Shown here: in pieces, positions 23,525-34,518 of the stretch
Layout of the letters: the number at the start of each line of letters is the position of its first letter
How positions within the stretch are numbered: position 1 is the first letter of the stretch
NCBI GenBank assembly: GCA_033977485.1
Contig: CM066993.1
Span: 24,914,001 to 24,978,000, forward strand
Source of the DNA: Hydrangea macrophylla
Taxonomy: Eukaryota > Streptophyta > Magnoliopsida > Cornales > Hydrangeaceae
DNA length: 64,000 nucleotides
Reading direction: 5' to 3'
Translations under genes and position numbers: made by a program
The notes under the pieces: model-generated
What the model saw: only the letters and a program-made list of their open reading frames with translations
Told to the model about the DNA's origin: nothing
The model's database searches: none

Positions 23525-24778
23525 TTGATGGAGGACGACGATTGGAGAATGCCCATCATTGAATACCTGAATCACCAGAATGTCAGGGTAGATCGAAAAG
23601 TTAGAATATTTGCAGTCCGATTCATGATGCTTGCTGGAGAATTGTTCAAAAATCCCATCGGTGATGACGTGATTTTAAGGTGTCTAGGTAAGAAACAGGC
23701 CATGAAGGTTATGGCCAAATTACATGAAGGGATCTGTGGGGCACATCAGGCCGGTACAAAGATGAAGTGGTTATTGAAAAGATACAATTATTATTGGCCC
23801 GGTATGCTAAAAGATTATATCAGCTATGCAAAAGGATGTCAAGCTTGCCATAAGAATGGCCCGATCCAGTATGTGCCAGCTAAGGACTTCCAACCAGTAA
23901 TCAAACCATGGCCATTCCGAGGACGGGCTATGGATTTAATTTGCAAAATCCTAGCGCCGTCATCAGGCCAGCACTGTTTCATTATAGTGGCTACAGACTA
24001 CTTTACTAAGTGGGCTGAGGCCAGACCCTGCAAAATGGTGACTCAGGCCACGGTAATAAAGTTTATTAAAGAGCACATTATCCACACGTTCGGCCTGCCA
24101 GAGACAATTATGGCCGACCAAAGGTATGTTTTGACAGGAACATAAATGTTGGCTTTTGCAGAAAGCAGGGGGATCAAAATTCTCAATTCTACGCCCTAGT
24201 ATGCATAGGATAACGGGCAGGCCTAGTCTGCAAACAAGATCCTTAAGGGGATTATTGAGAAGATGATCGATGAAAATCCTAAGGAATGGGACAAGCTCCT
24301 GTCCGAAGCTCTATGGGCCTATCGGACATCTAAAAGGTCAAGTACTGGGGCCACACTGTTCATGTTGACCTATGGGCATGACGCTATGTTACCTATGGAA
24401 GATACAGTCCGATCGGCCAGAAGGGCTTTACAGAATCATTTTGAGCCTGCTGAGTACATAGAGGCTATGATAGCTGAGTTAGAAGGGCTTGACGAAATAA
24501 GGCTCACGGCCTTAGATTCATTAAAGGTGCAAAAGCAACGGGCAGCCCAAGCTTATAACAAAAGGGTGAAAGAGAAGTCTTTTTGCACATAGGATTTGGT
24601 ATGGAAGGCCATTTTACCTATCGGGGACAAGGATAACCGTTATGGTAAATGGTCGATCAATTGGGAAGGTTCGTTCATCGTCCATCAAGTCAAGAGAGGT
24701 GGTGCATATAGGCTACGTGATATAGGTGGGACAGTTCATGTAAAACTAATCAATGGTCAATATTTAAAGTCCTATTAA
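23525..24778 (+). pseudogene. Element C integrase
   Basis: This is three open blocks in one order. Block 23525-24145 has the zinc finger (LHEGICGAHQAGTK, then CQACHKNG), the first core acid in AMDLICKILAP, ATDYFTKWAEA and the second acid in ETIMADQ. After a TAA, 24170-24592 has the third core region, where DNGQA is followed by a TAG (24224-24226) in place of the catalytic glutamate codon, then SEALWAYRTSKRSSTGAT. Block 24596-24778 has NWEGSFIVHQVKRGGAYRL, the C-terminal DNA-binding part. The protein would be truncated and catalytically dead. Confidence 0.9.
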
Positions 24779-25072
24779 CCTACGTTGTGGGAGACCATCG
24801 ATCTTGAATATAAACCAAATCCAGAGTTGGAATATGATCAACTTATCAATTATGAACCTGAGCCTGAATGATTAAAGAAAACATCATTTTGCATTAATAG
24901 AGTTAAGCACATCTTACTTACAAAATATGCTATAAAGAATAAAAACGTACATGGTACAAAAGATGGGAGTCGGCCTCTAGGCCGACCCTAAATTCCTGAG
25001 TTTGGCCCTTAAATCTTCCCAAGTCTTGATAGCTCCAGCCCGATCTCATTTTGCCTTGTCAAGTTTTTGGGC
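24779..25072. other. C spacer between integrase and antisense ORF
   Basis: These 294 bases separate the end of integrase from the 3' end of the antisense ORF. I see no domain in it. Both units converge here, so it should hold their 3' ends. Confidence 0.5.
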
Positions 25073-28000
25073 CTATGCTCGGGATATCGGGACACTGGCC
25101 TGTAGTTGATCACTGCACTTCTGGGCGTCACCACTAAGTTGGGCCAGTAGTTCATTAATTTTCACTAAGGCTGCATTGTTGGTGACAACTTTGGCCTCGC
25201 ATTGTTCAAGATGACCCTTAAGTGCAGCAATACGACTATGCAACCAAGCATCCCTGGCCAGCACTTGAGCCCAAGAGGCCTTCTCTACTTCAAACTTAGC
25301 CTTGGCACCCTCAAGAAACTTCATTGCTTTTTGCCGAGAGCCCAAGCAAAGTTCTACATCATCTTGAACCTTCAAGGTCAATCGGTCAAGGAGACGGTAG
25401 CTTGGGAGTCTTTCCTGTGTCTCACAGAGTAGGGATTGCTGCTCGTCAGAAAGAGAGGGATCGACCATGAGTGTGTTCAAAGCTATTTCAACATCAGTAG
25501 CAGGAGGAAGATTAGAGAGGTCTTGATCAGCAAGCCCGAGGAGTAGGTCTTTTGATTGCTGAAGACGTGAAGGAGAGACCACCTCGGGCTCTAGAGGACC
25601 AAGTTCAAAAGCACCTAGGTCCAGGTCGGAGAAGAAATCGTCAAATGGGATGTACAGCTCTGGACATATGGGAACGGCCTGTTTAAAAGAGTAGGGGTCA
25701 AAAGATGTTTCTAAGAGTTCATGAATGAAATAAGGTAAGAGGCTATAATACCTGGGCATGAGGGCCAAGCGAGGTTGAGATCTCTTGACGAACATCGACC
25801 TCACTTGGCTGAGAGGTTGATGGTTGAGAGGACGGCTGACCAAGTCCGCAAGAGGGAGTAGTACTAGTTTCTACCCTTGGGCTAGTAGCGGTCTCTGAAA
25901 GTTGAAAGCCTAGGGCAGAGCCCTAGTCATTCGCTTCATCCTCAACCCTTGGAGATGTAGGATCTTCGGAAGTTTAGGAAGGATCAGCCTCAACAGGTTC
26001 CCTTGTTGGTTGAGAGGACGATCTTGTGGCAGCACTGGTGTCCTCTTGGCCGAAGGGTACTTCGACTACAATTGGGCCAGCCTGCTCGATTTCTTCTCTA
26101 GTGCCTCCATAGTAGTTCCGGCATCGGGCACATCCTCGCTGCTGGAGGAGAGAGTGACTTGTTCAGCAGGATCACCGTCATCATCGTCGCTCGAAGGGGT
26201 GAAAGGTGGCACAATGTGTAGTGGCATCACTCTCACGGTGACTTGTTCTAGGTAGGCCGCTGCGGATGTAGGAGATGTGGGAAGATCAGTGGGAAGAGTT
26301 TGAGGCTGGATTGGTGGTGGTTGGGGAACTGCTCCGGTCAATGATAAGTCTTCTCTGGAGTCCTCATCAACAAGCTGAAGTGGAAAGGAAAAAGATTAGA
26401 ACTTAATGATGTAATCGAGCTTAACAGGTCAGAAATAAAGTAATTGTAACCTGAGTTGTTGAGGCCAGTGTTGTTTTCTTCTTCTTTTGGGCAGGGCCTT
26501 TGCCCGGAGCTGGCTTGCGAGCCGGTCTCTTTGCAACTTGTTTGCGTCGGGTTGGAGCTGCTGTTGGAGCAGGAGCATCGGCCTCAGCTGTTGATGATGC
26601 AGCAAATCGTACGAGGGCCTCAGTAGCGGTATCTTTGAATATGTGGCTTGCCCGATCATTCCACCACTTGGTGAATTCTTCTGATACCACAGGCCAGGAG
26701 GAGAAGGGGGTTAAGTTGAATGCGGCCTTGAGCTTGACTGATCGTTCTTTGATTTTCTTCGCCTGCCCTTCATTGACGATAAGGCCGCATTCTACCCAAT
26801 CAACATTAACAGTGATGGCTGGGGGAATGGGCACAAGCCCGAATTGACGGGCATATAGGGGAACAAAGTAATACTCTGCTCCACATTTATTATTGGTTGA
26901 AGGAATACTTGGGCTAAAAATTATGTCCCTATCTACCAAGTACCTAGAGAAGATTTTGTTGTATGTATACTGGGTGCCCGATCCCCAGTTCGCAGGGTTG
27001 TGAGGAAGTTGAATAAATGAAGGAAAGTCAAGAGAAGAGAATGGATGGAAGAGAGGAACGGCCCGATTGGCACATCCCTCATAGAAAGGAAAAGCACTCT
27101 TTAAAGGAGTGAGAAGAAGGAGCAACGTCTATAAATTGGACAACAAAAATGGGAATGGTCGATAGTGGGCGGTCGACCGTCCTAAATTGTTGGAAATAAG
27201 AGTAGAGGTAGACCTGCAGAATCCAGATCGGGCTGCCTCCAGCACTATAGCCCGAGTGCACGAAGTCCGTTGTGCCTCGAACAAGGTGAGCCCAGACTAG
27301 GGTGGCCAGAGATAGTGGCTTCCCAGCAGCAAGGGCTAAGGCAAGAGTAGTGTACTTCTTGGAGCAGAAGAGGAATCTATTTAGCTTGTATTTGAGGAAG
27401 GCCGTATGTTCAGCATCGGACACTTCGGTCTTGTCAGCACCTATGCAAGCTGTTAAGAAGCTGCCGAAGGCTGTGATGGGTCGATAGGAAATGGCCTCGT
27501 CTCTTATGGATTCTTGTTGGGGGTAGGAAAAGCTGGCTGATCCAACATCCATAAAGCCCGGCATGACATCCTGCCCGTGTGGATGTAGCCCGAGCAGATA
27601 GCTGATGTCTTTAATAGTGGGGGCCATCGGACCACAACGGAAGAGGAACCCCGTTGTAAGAGAACAACCAGAAGAGGAGAGCAGCGAAGAAGAGGGGACT
27701 ATCCATTTCAATCCTTGAGCGGTTGAGCATAATGGCGTCATAGATGCCCATTCGCTTCCAGATATCGGCCTTGGAGGCTGATACCCTAACTACCCATTGT
27801 CCCAGTCAGCTATAGGAGTAGGCCAGCCCCTAATGGGGTGTGAAGCAGTCCAAAATTTGCTCCAATGGGCAGGTACCTGGAGAAACGATTCGTTTCCCAC
27901 TAGTGAAAAATAAGGATTGAATGCTACTGGTAAATCACTATGGAACACCGCACCGAGACCTGGTGCTATCGGGGAACCATCGGGGGAGTTATAGTGAGTC

Positions 28001-28140
28001 AGGTAATCCGTGGAGATGTCGGTGGCATGGGTTTTGGCCAGTGTCCTCACTTCTCTACATCTGTTCTGTGGTGGTGGTGGAGTGTCGACAAAAGGTTTCT
28101 TGCCTTTGGAAGTGATCGTCGGAGCTGTTTTAGGAGCCAT
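25073..28140 (-). pseudogene. Antisense extra ORF of C, plant mobile domain-like
   Basis: Tat elements often carry an extra ORF between integrase and the 3' LTR, sometimes antisense, and this is one. The start at 28140 (MAPKTAPTITSKGKK) follows a TATA-like box by about 140 bases. After a linker comes a plant-mobile-domain-like region: DIWKRMGIYDAIMLNRS, FLFRCGPMAPTIKDISYLLG, KYKLNRFLFCSKKY and LSLATLVWAHLVRGTTDF. The second segment (27125-26421) ends in a basic tail with KRPARKPAPGKGPAQKKKK, perhaps nuclear-localising. Then come an acidic stretch (26341-26066) and a charged, probably coiled-coil segment (25843-25073). Frameshifts near 27790 and 27665 compensate each other, and more breaks lie near 27100, 26400 and 25900. 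Splicing could explain some breaks. The function is unknown. A nuclear or silencing-related role is only inferred from the host family. Confidence 0.75.
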
Positions 28141-28278
28141 TTTTGCAGAAGGGATGGAGGATTACTTCACCGGAAGGAATGGAGTTTGTAGAGAGAGAAG
28201 CTCTAGATGCTTGGGATTTTAGAAAGAGAGAGAATACGCAAATGAAGGAGGTAAAGAGATTTTTTGAAAATCTTACAG

Positions 28279-28285
28279 CTTTATA
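28279..28285 (-). promoter_or_regulatory. TATA-like box for the antisense ORF
   Basis: On the minus strand GGTATAAAGCTG lies about 140 bases before the ATG at 28140. The leader between is purine-and-pyrimidine simple, with CTTCTCTCTC-type runs. Spacing and sequence fit a plant TATA promoter, but this is inference. Confidence 0.5.
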
Positions 28286-28410
28286 CCATGCGCATTAAAT
28301 GGGAAGTGACTGGTGGGATTCTCTAGATCTGACAAATCTTTGTATGGCTAACACGTGGCTATTTTAAAATTTAAAACGTCGCATCAATCAAGGCGGGACG
28401 TTTGATATGA

Positions 28411-28426
28411 CCTTTTGGGGGGCAAT
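28411..28426 (+). other. Polypurine tract of C
   Basis: CCTTTTGGGGGGCAAT directly precedes TGTTTGCAGCC, the LTR start. It corresponds to the tract of X (TTTTGGGGGCAT on the minus strand). Confidence 0.8.
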
Positions 28427-28828
28427 TGTTTGCAGCCAAAAACCGCCAAAGGTTTTTGAGCCCGAGTAGCATGAAGTTTGGATAGAGGGGAGGCCGGCCT
28501 AGGGAATCTATGATTCATCGGACTCAGGTGGAGATTGTAAGCCTGATGGTAGGGACAAGGCTGTTGGGTGTTGTGGTATGAGCTCGATTGGAAAGGATGG
28601 GCATGGGTCAGGATTATCATGCATGAGGATAACATAAAAAAATGCAACGTAAGCCCGACGGTGGATCAAAGCAGCAAGGAGGCCAATCGGACACCGTGTA
28701 ATGAAGGATGGCTATATGAGTCTCGGTCGGCCAAAGGCATTCTTAAAAAGGTGATCGAGCATGAAAGAGAGTGCTGAAATTGGTTGAGCCCGATTCAGCT
28801 GAAAGAAGTGGTTGACAAGACCGATGAA
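28427..28828 (+). mobile_element. Element C, 3' LTR, truncated
   Basis: It matches 9377-9778 with scattered differences, as far as the shared phrase GACAAGACCGATGAA. The remaining 740 or so bases of the LTR are missing and unrelated sequence (E) begins at once. Confidence 0.85.
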
Positions 28829-29285
28829 AAGTTCGATCGATCGAGTTTAGTTCGATCGATCGAAGGTTCGATCGATTGAACTCTCCTCAATTGCTTGAAC
28901 TTCTCTGATTTTGATAGCTCTGTGCACCGATGGGAGAATGGCCATAACTTTTCACTCAGATCTCAGATTGACCTCCTGTTTGCGGCCACGCGACCGTAAC
29001 TCAAAGATCTACATTTGATATGTCTGGGAAAAGATTCCAAATCTGAAGTCTTCATTATAAAAATTGGCATTTTCTCAGCTACTTCTGTTGTTCTCTTCAC
29101 CAGAATCACTTTTCTTTAACTCCACTTCATTGCTTTACATCCTAATACCTATAAAACAATGCAAAAACATATATTTTAGCATTAACACAATAAAAAGAAC
29201 ATTGTTAATAGAATGCACCTAAATGTAGGGACTTTGGGGATAAAAGTATGCATAAAATACCACGTAATACACTATAAATATGCAA
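28829..29285 (+). mobile_element. Fragment E: probable LTR promoter piece
   Basis: This piece is unlike its neighbours. It opens with three GTTCGATCGATCGAA-type words (28831-28881), contains a TATA-like TATAAAAA at 29056-29063, and later has GGGGATAAAAGTATGCATAAA. The array-then-TATA order matches the other LTRs here, so I infer a plus-strand LTR fragment of unknown family. Neither end has TG/CA termini. Confidence 0.45.
28831..28881. repeat. GTTCGATCGATCGA word array
   Basis: There are three tandem-like copies (28831, 28850, 28866) with four-to-six-base spacers. The core TTCGATCGATCGAA is a perfect palindrome, and the third copy is diverged. Confidence 0.85.
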
Positions 29286-30597
29286 TTTTCACCTCGAATC
29301 AGGTAGTATAGGCAGAGTCTCCAAGTAGAGGTGATTAGGGAAAATGCCAACTTCTGGATGCGGGAGTACCGGCTTTCTGCGCCTTGGAGGCCTCGGTTGG
29401 TATGGTAGAACGAGAATTGTACCCCGTGCTCTTCTCGGACAAGTGCTGAGCTCACTACTAAAGGAGACACCACCAAATACAAGAACAACTCCTCCTTTAG
29501 TACGGGTGTGGAGAATAGAGGGGGCAATGTAAGGTACTTCTTGAGTTCTTGGAATGTCTCCTCGCACTCCTTTGACCATTGAAAAGCCTTATGGAGAATC
29601 TTGAAAAATGGGAGGCACCGGTCGTTAGCTCTGGAAACGAATCTATTTAGTGTGGCCACCCGACTGGCCAAGCTCTATACATCTTTGGTTGACCGAAGTG
29701 GCTGCATGTTGATTCCTCCCCTGCTAACCAAGTGCCCTAAAAATTTCCCGGACGAGACTCTGAACGTGAATTAAGTTGGGTTCAACCTCATCCAAAATTT
29801 TCTTAGGATGCTGAAGGCCCCTGTCAGATGCTCAATGTGGTCGGTATTGTCTCAGCTTTTTACCATGAGATCGTCTACATATACCTCCATCAACTTACCG
29901 ATCAAGTCCCTGAACATGTAATTGACCAGGCATTGGTATGTTTCCTCGTCATTTTTGAGGACGAAAGGCATCACCCTTGTAGCAATATGTGCCTTGGTCG
30001 GTGATGAAAAAAGTCTTCTCCTCGTCCCCGAGGTTCATGCTAATCCGGCTATACCCCGAGTAGGCGTCCATAAATGAAAGAAGTGAATGACTGGATGTGG
30101 CATCCACAAGGAGGTCTATCCTAGGCAGCGGATAGCAATCCTTGGGACAGGCTTTATTTAAGTCGATAAAATCCATACCACATTCTCCACTTCCCCATTG
30201 CTCTTCCTCACTAGAACCACATTGGCCAACTAGTCGGGATAGTGGACTTCTACGATAGATTTAGCTTTTACGAGCTTCTCCACTTCTTCATGCACCGCCA
30301 CTTATTGCTAAGGGGCCATGCCCCTCCCCTTCTGCTTCACCGGTCAGGAATCGGGGTTAATACTGAGATGGTGAGACATGACCTATGGGACAATCCCTGG
30401 CATATCTTTTTGGCACCAAGCGAAGATATCCTGGTTCTCTCCCAGGAACTCGATCAACCTTTTCCTCAAACTCAGGTCTAGGAGAGTGCCAATACTCACG
30501 AACCGACTGGGGAATGCAGGGTCAAGCACCACCAGTTTTGATTTCTCCACCGGGACTACTTCATCCTTCATGTCCCTCAGGTCCATCTCCTTAACGT
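29286..30597 (-). pseudogene. Element D reverse transcriptase and start of RNase H
   Basis: On the minus strand from 30586 come LIEFLGENQDIFAWCQKDMP, then FIDLNKACPKDCYPLPRIDL (30176-29949), then LMEVYVDDLMVKS near 29880, which is the catalytic YVDD motif. After it 29671-29290 gives AFQWSKECEETFQELKKYL and SALVREEHGVQF, the connection and early RNase H. Stops and shifts occur between blocks. The domain order and wording place it in Tat, distinct from C. The copy is cut within RNase H at about 29286, so second RNase H, integrase and 3' LTR are absent. Confidence 0.85.
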
Positions 30598-31090
30598 TTA
30601 ACGTTTCAGTAATTGCTTGACAGTGCAGGGAGCTGACAAAGCAACTTCGTACGGCTGGCTGATCTCCACGTAAACTTCCCGGGCCTTAGGGGTCAGTAAC
30701 TTGACCACTAGAGCATAGGTAAACTCATACTCTTTGGCTTTATTGAGCGCCAACCTCCCGAGGAAGACGTTGCATGCAGATGGAGCCTCCATAACCACAT
30801 AGTTTGAGAGCACAGAGACCTACTGGGGATGGGTACCCATAAGTACCGGGAGCTCAATCATACTGAGTGGCTGCATGCTCGAGCCATTAAATCTGACCAA
30901 GGATTTGGTAACCGGCCGAAGTCTGTCCCTTGAGATCCCCAACTGGTCAAACGTTGAGGCAAAGAGAATGTCGGAGGAACTGCCGGTGTCCACCAATATT
31001 TTCTTGACCGTGTAGTTGGCTATGAAAATTGTTACTACCAGCGGGTCATCGTGGGGGCAGTGCAAGCCCTTCACATCATTGGATTAGAAT
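30598..31090 (-). pseudogene. Element D aspartic protease
   Basis: The frame 31074-30820 holds HDDPLVVTIFIANYTVKKIL and then VDTGSSSDILF. The DTG active-site triplet is intact, unlike in C. It continues in 30813-30598 with SACNVFLGRLALNKAK, the second half of the fold. A stop separates the two parts. Confidence 0.85.
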
Positions 31091-32896
31091 GTTAAAACAT
31101 CAGTTAGTCGGGAGTCAGTGGATTGGACGTGCCAAACATCCGCTCTTGATGCCCGAGCATGCCTCTACCTAGCCGACTGTGAGTCCCCTCTGCCCGAGGT
31201 TCCTCTAGAGATCACATTAATTTGCCCGAGTGGTTGAGGCTGATCGAGGATTCTAGTGTCTGGCCTAGATTGCCTATCTACCATGATAAACTTGGCTAGA
31301 TGGCCCTATTCTATTAGCCTCTCGATGGCCATTTTGAGCTTAAAGCAATCTTCTATGTCGTGACCATTGTCCTTGTGATACCGGCAATATTTATCCTAAT
31401 CTCTCTTCCCAGGAGGGCTTTTTAGCTTTGCCCGTTGTTGGAGGAGCCTCTTGGTTTCACCGACATCTATGACTTCATGAATAGGCCGAGAAAGGGGTGT
31501 AAAAGTAATTAAAGCCTACTCTCGACCATCTTTTTGTTGGTTCAGCTTTAGCTTCTTCCCCGAGCCCTTCTCAAAGCCATCACGCTTTCGTTTGGCCCTC
31601 GGGAACTTATCTCCTACAAGGCTAGCACACTTAGCTTTCAGGAATTCCTCTGGATCAATGTGTTTTCCCACCCTTTCTGAGAGCTCAACCAAAGTGTCCT
31701 GACCAAAAGGCCATAATCATGACTGTTGCATTCCTGAAAGTAGAAGGCCATAATCAAAACTTTGGTGTGTTGTACTCTCGACCAGCGGGCCATAATCGCG
31801 ACCATTTCATTCAGGTTGTGAATCTGCAGCCTTTGCTAATTAAAACGGTCAATGTAATCTTTTAGGGACTCCCCCTTACGTTGCTTGACGGTCAGTAATT
31901 GAGTGTTTGACTGTGACCGGTCAAGCATTCCCACTAACTATCCGATGATGAGCTTACTGAGTGCTTTAAAGTTGATGATCATTTGGGGTTTGAGGATGTG
32001 GAATCACTACACTGTAACCCCCTTGAGGGTACCGAGAAAGGCAAGGCATAGTAGTTCATCAGTAGTGGTAACTAGTGCCATTTGGGCTTTATAATTCCGG
32101 ACATGATCCAACGGGCTTCCCAAACCATCATAAGAATTGAGGTGCGATGAGTTGAACTTCTGCGAGATTGGGAATCCTGTGACCCGGGTGGTGAAAGGCG
32201 ACTCCATTTCCATATTGGTGTGATCATGGCGTGACTTATGGCTTAGTTTCTCAATCTACTTCTGCAGGTCCTCGATCTGGGCCTTGACAACCGTCTGACA
32301 GGTTTTTCGTTCTTTGTCCGAATAGTACATCCGGTCAGACGATGAGGCCTCTTCCTCGAAGCACATTATCCTTGGGGATAGGGTCCGACTTTAGCTCAGG
32401 GTAATCATGTGCCTAAGATCCTCACGGCTCTTGGCCGGGGGGTCCTTGGTCGAATACCGAGTAGTTCGATCTTGCCCCTCTCCTCAGGCAGGGCAGGTAT
32501 TGTTTATGATTTCTCTAGCATCCCCCACTCGACGTAGGTTGGCCTGGGGGCACCACCGGGTCTGCTCGGGAGCCTGGCTACACTCATCGCTCCCGAACCA
32601 ACCCAGATCTTGCGTTGATATAGGCTCAGTGTGTGCGCGCCTTCGGACCTGTACACACTCCCGATCGTGCACGCCCTTCCTGGGGGCGGGCTAGTAATGC
32701 TTTGATCTGCTGTTGAGTTTTTCGCTGGCCCTCCTGGAGTTGTGCAAGGGCAGCGGTAACCTAGTTAGAGGTCATTGAAGCAGCCTGTTGCCTGGCTTGT
32801 GAATCTGTCTAACCTTCTAGAGCAGCGATTTTCTTACCCTTGTTCGACGGTATGTTTGTCAGTAAAAATTTGCTTTCGGGAAAAGTTGTTGTCGCT
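31091..32896 (-). pseudogene. Element D gag remnant
   Basis: On the minus strand the N-terminal part (32850-32480) is a charged, glutamine-rich segment, then arginine-rich. The capsid core (32213-32007) reads SPFTTRVTGFPISQKF and LDHVRNYKAQMALV. Further on, near 31400-31330, comes a zinc-knuckle-like CRYHKDNGHDIEDCFKLK, with ligands C, H, H and C. Several stops break it. It would form the particle shell and bind RNA. Confidence 0.8.
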
Positions 32897-32915
32897 TTCC
32901 CACAGACGGCGCCAA
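32897..32915 (-). other. Primer binding site of D
   Basis: On the minus strand TTGGCGCCGTCTGTGGGAA lies two bases after the LTR end. This is a well-known Tat-type primer site wording. Confidence 0.85.
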
Positions 32916-32917
32916 GC

Positions 32918-33547
32918 TGATGATGCCAAAAATTCGTATGAGAGTTTAGTGAATAACTTAGAGAGAGAAAGAACAAGACATAAGGGATTATATGTGGTTC
33001 GGCCCTATTAATGACGTGACCTACGTCCACGTGTACGCCGGGGCTTGTTTTACTAACAGATCACCAGCGGTGTTTGGTGAGCAAACAAAGAAGGCGGCAC
33101 TACCAGTAAACCGACCGGGTATATGCGTATATGTGTATTAATCTTTTTCTGTGAGATCCGAATCCCCCTTAATGGGGGCGAGTGGACCCTTTTGTAAGTG
33201 TAAAAAACCATCCCTATAAGGTAAGTTAATAGATTAAGAAACCCAATCTAACAACAATCAATCATGAGAGTTTCCTAAGTGGTTTAGGACACAACTTGCA
33301 CCTTCTATAAGTCTTCTGGGTGAACTAGGAAATTGATCGGATGCTTATGGAGCAAGCTACGCGACAGGCTTAGGCCACAACTACTAAGAGATGGGCCTCC
33401 CTCGTAAGCCCAAGTTATGGGTCGAGGTCAGGCGGTCATGGGTCAAACAACCCAGGGTAGTTGTGCAACAGGTGTCCACTCCAGATGACCTGGCATTGCG
33501 TACTCAGGCGGCAACCAGACTTTGACCTGATACTTTTATATGTATCA
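32918..33547 (-). mobile_element. Element D, 5' LTR
   Basis: The LTR is 630 bases. It ends in TGATGATG on the plus strand and TGATACA on the minus strand. It is followed downstream (minus) by the primer site and gag. It interrupts element A's gag leader at 33547/33548. Confidence 0.8.
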
Positions 33548-34355
33548 AGAGGTTTCAAAAATATTCTATATATATCTCTTATAAGCAGTTACATATAGTA
33601 TGCCAAGTAATGCTTCTATCTAGCCAAAAGATGAGATTTTGGAACTAACAGTCCGATGTACAAAATGTAGGAGTCATTGCCCCATATGCATTCTAATGCT
33701 AACGTATAATATCCAATAAGACCAAAAGTGGGACTACCTAGTCCAATATTTACAACATGCTCATAAGCATAAAGCTAAACATGCCTACCAGGGGCCACAG
33801 GACCAACGACGCTAAACTCTGGAATAGTGAATTAGGATATCGCTACTACTCTCAACATCAGACACTGGAGGTGGGGCACCCACCATGCCCATGAGCGCTA
33901 TAGGTAGCTTTGGGAGTGGCTCGGGCATCTCGATGTCATGAAGATCAAGCTCCTGCTTATGAATACCTCAACGACTGCCAACATCGTAGGAGCAACCACA
34001 GCGACCTCAAGTGCAGCTACTACTGGAGCTATAGCTGGTAGCGGAGCAGCCTGAAGTGCCAAGTGCAACTATACCATCTACATCTCTATAGGTAGATAGA
34101 GGTCAGGGAAAAAAATCCTCCTAATCCTCTCCTCTACTATCAATCTGTCTATCTAGGCCTGATAGAAGGCCTCTAACTGAACTTGGTGAAGGTCCACCAT
34201 CCCTCGGTGTGGACGGCCCTCCAGTTACTATTCTCTACGCTGATAGTAGCCTGGAACTATATCATAGTAAGATAGATCTCTAAGTCGTGTGGTGCTATCC
34301 CGTTGGGGCCAATCACATATCCGCTAATATCATCTGGTACGTGATATGGGTCCAT
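33548..34355 (-). pseudogene. Element A gag leader and gag start, decayed
   Basis: On the minus strand an ATG at 34355 opens MDPYHVPDDISGYVIGPN and then meets a stop after about 35 codons. Further broken frames follow, down to the D insertion at 33547. Position right after A's primer binding site supports a gag assignment. Sequence support alone is weak. Confidence 0.5.
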
Positions 34356-34501
34356 GATGATAACCTAAGAAAAGCAAACTATCTTATATCAGGGCTAATC
34401 TTAATACATCTGGATGTCAGATCCTAAGTACGGAGGACACTCGACTACTCTGATCCTTTTGCTATCATAACCTATATCTAGGCTTAAGCCTAATTATACA
34501 A

Positions 34502-34518
34502 CCAAGTCTCTGATACCA
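34502..34518 (-). other. Primer binding site of A (initiator-Met type)
   Basis: On the minus strand TGGTATCAGAGACTTGG follows the LTR end by a few bases. TGGTATCAGAG is the usual plant complement of the initiator methionine tRNA 3' end. This proves that 34526-37387 is A's 5' LTR. Confidence 0.9.

Noticed and set aside
34502..34518. A tRNA-like signal near an initiator-Met sequence
   Set aside because: Only the 3' complement is present, at the exact position of a primer binding site. There is no tRNA gene body.
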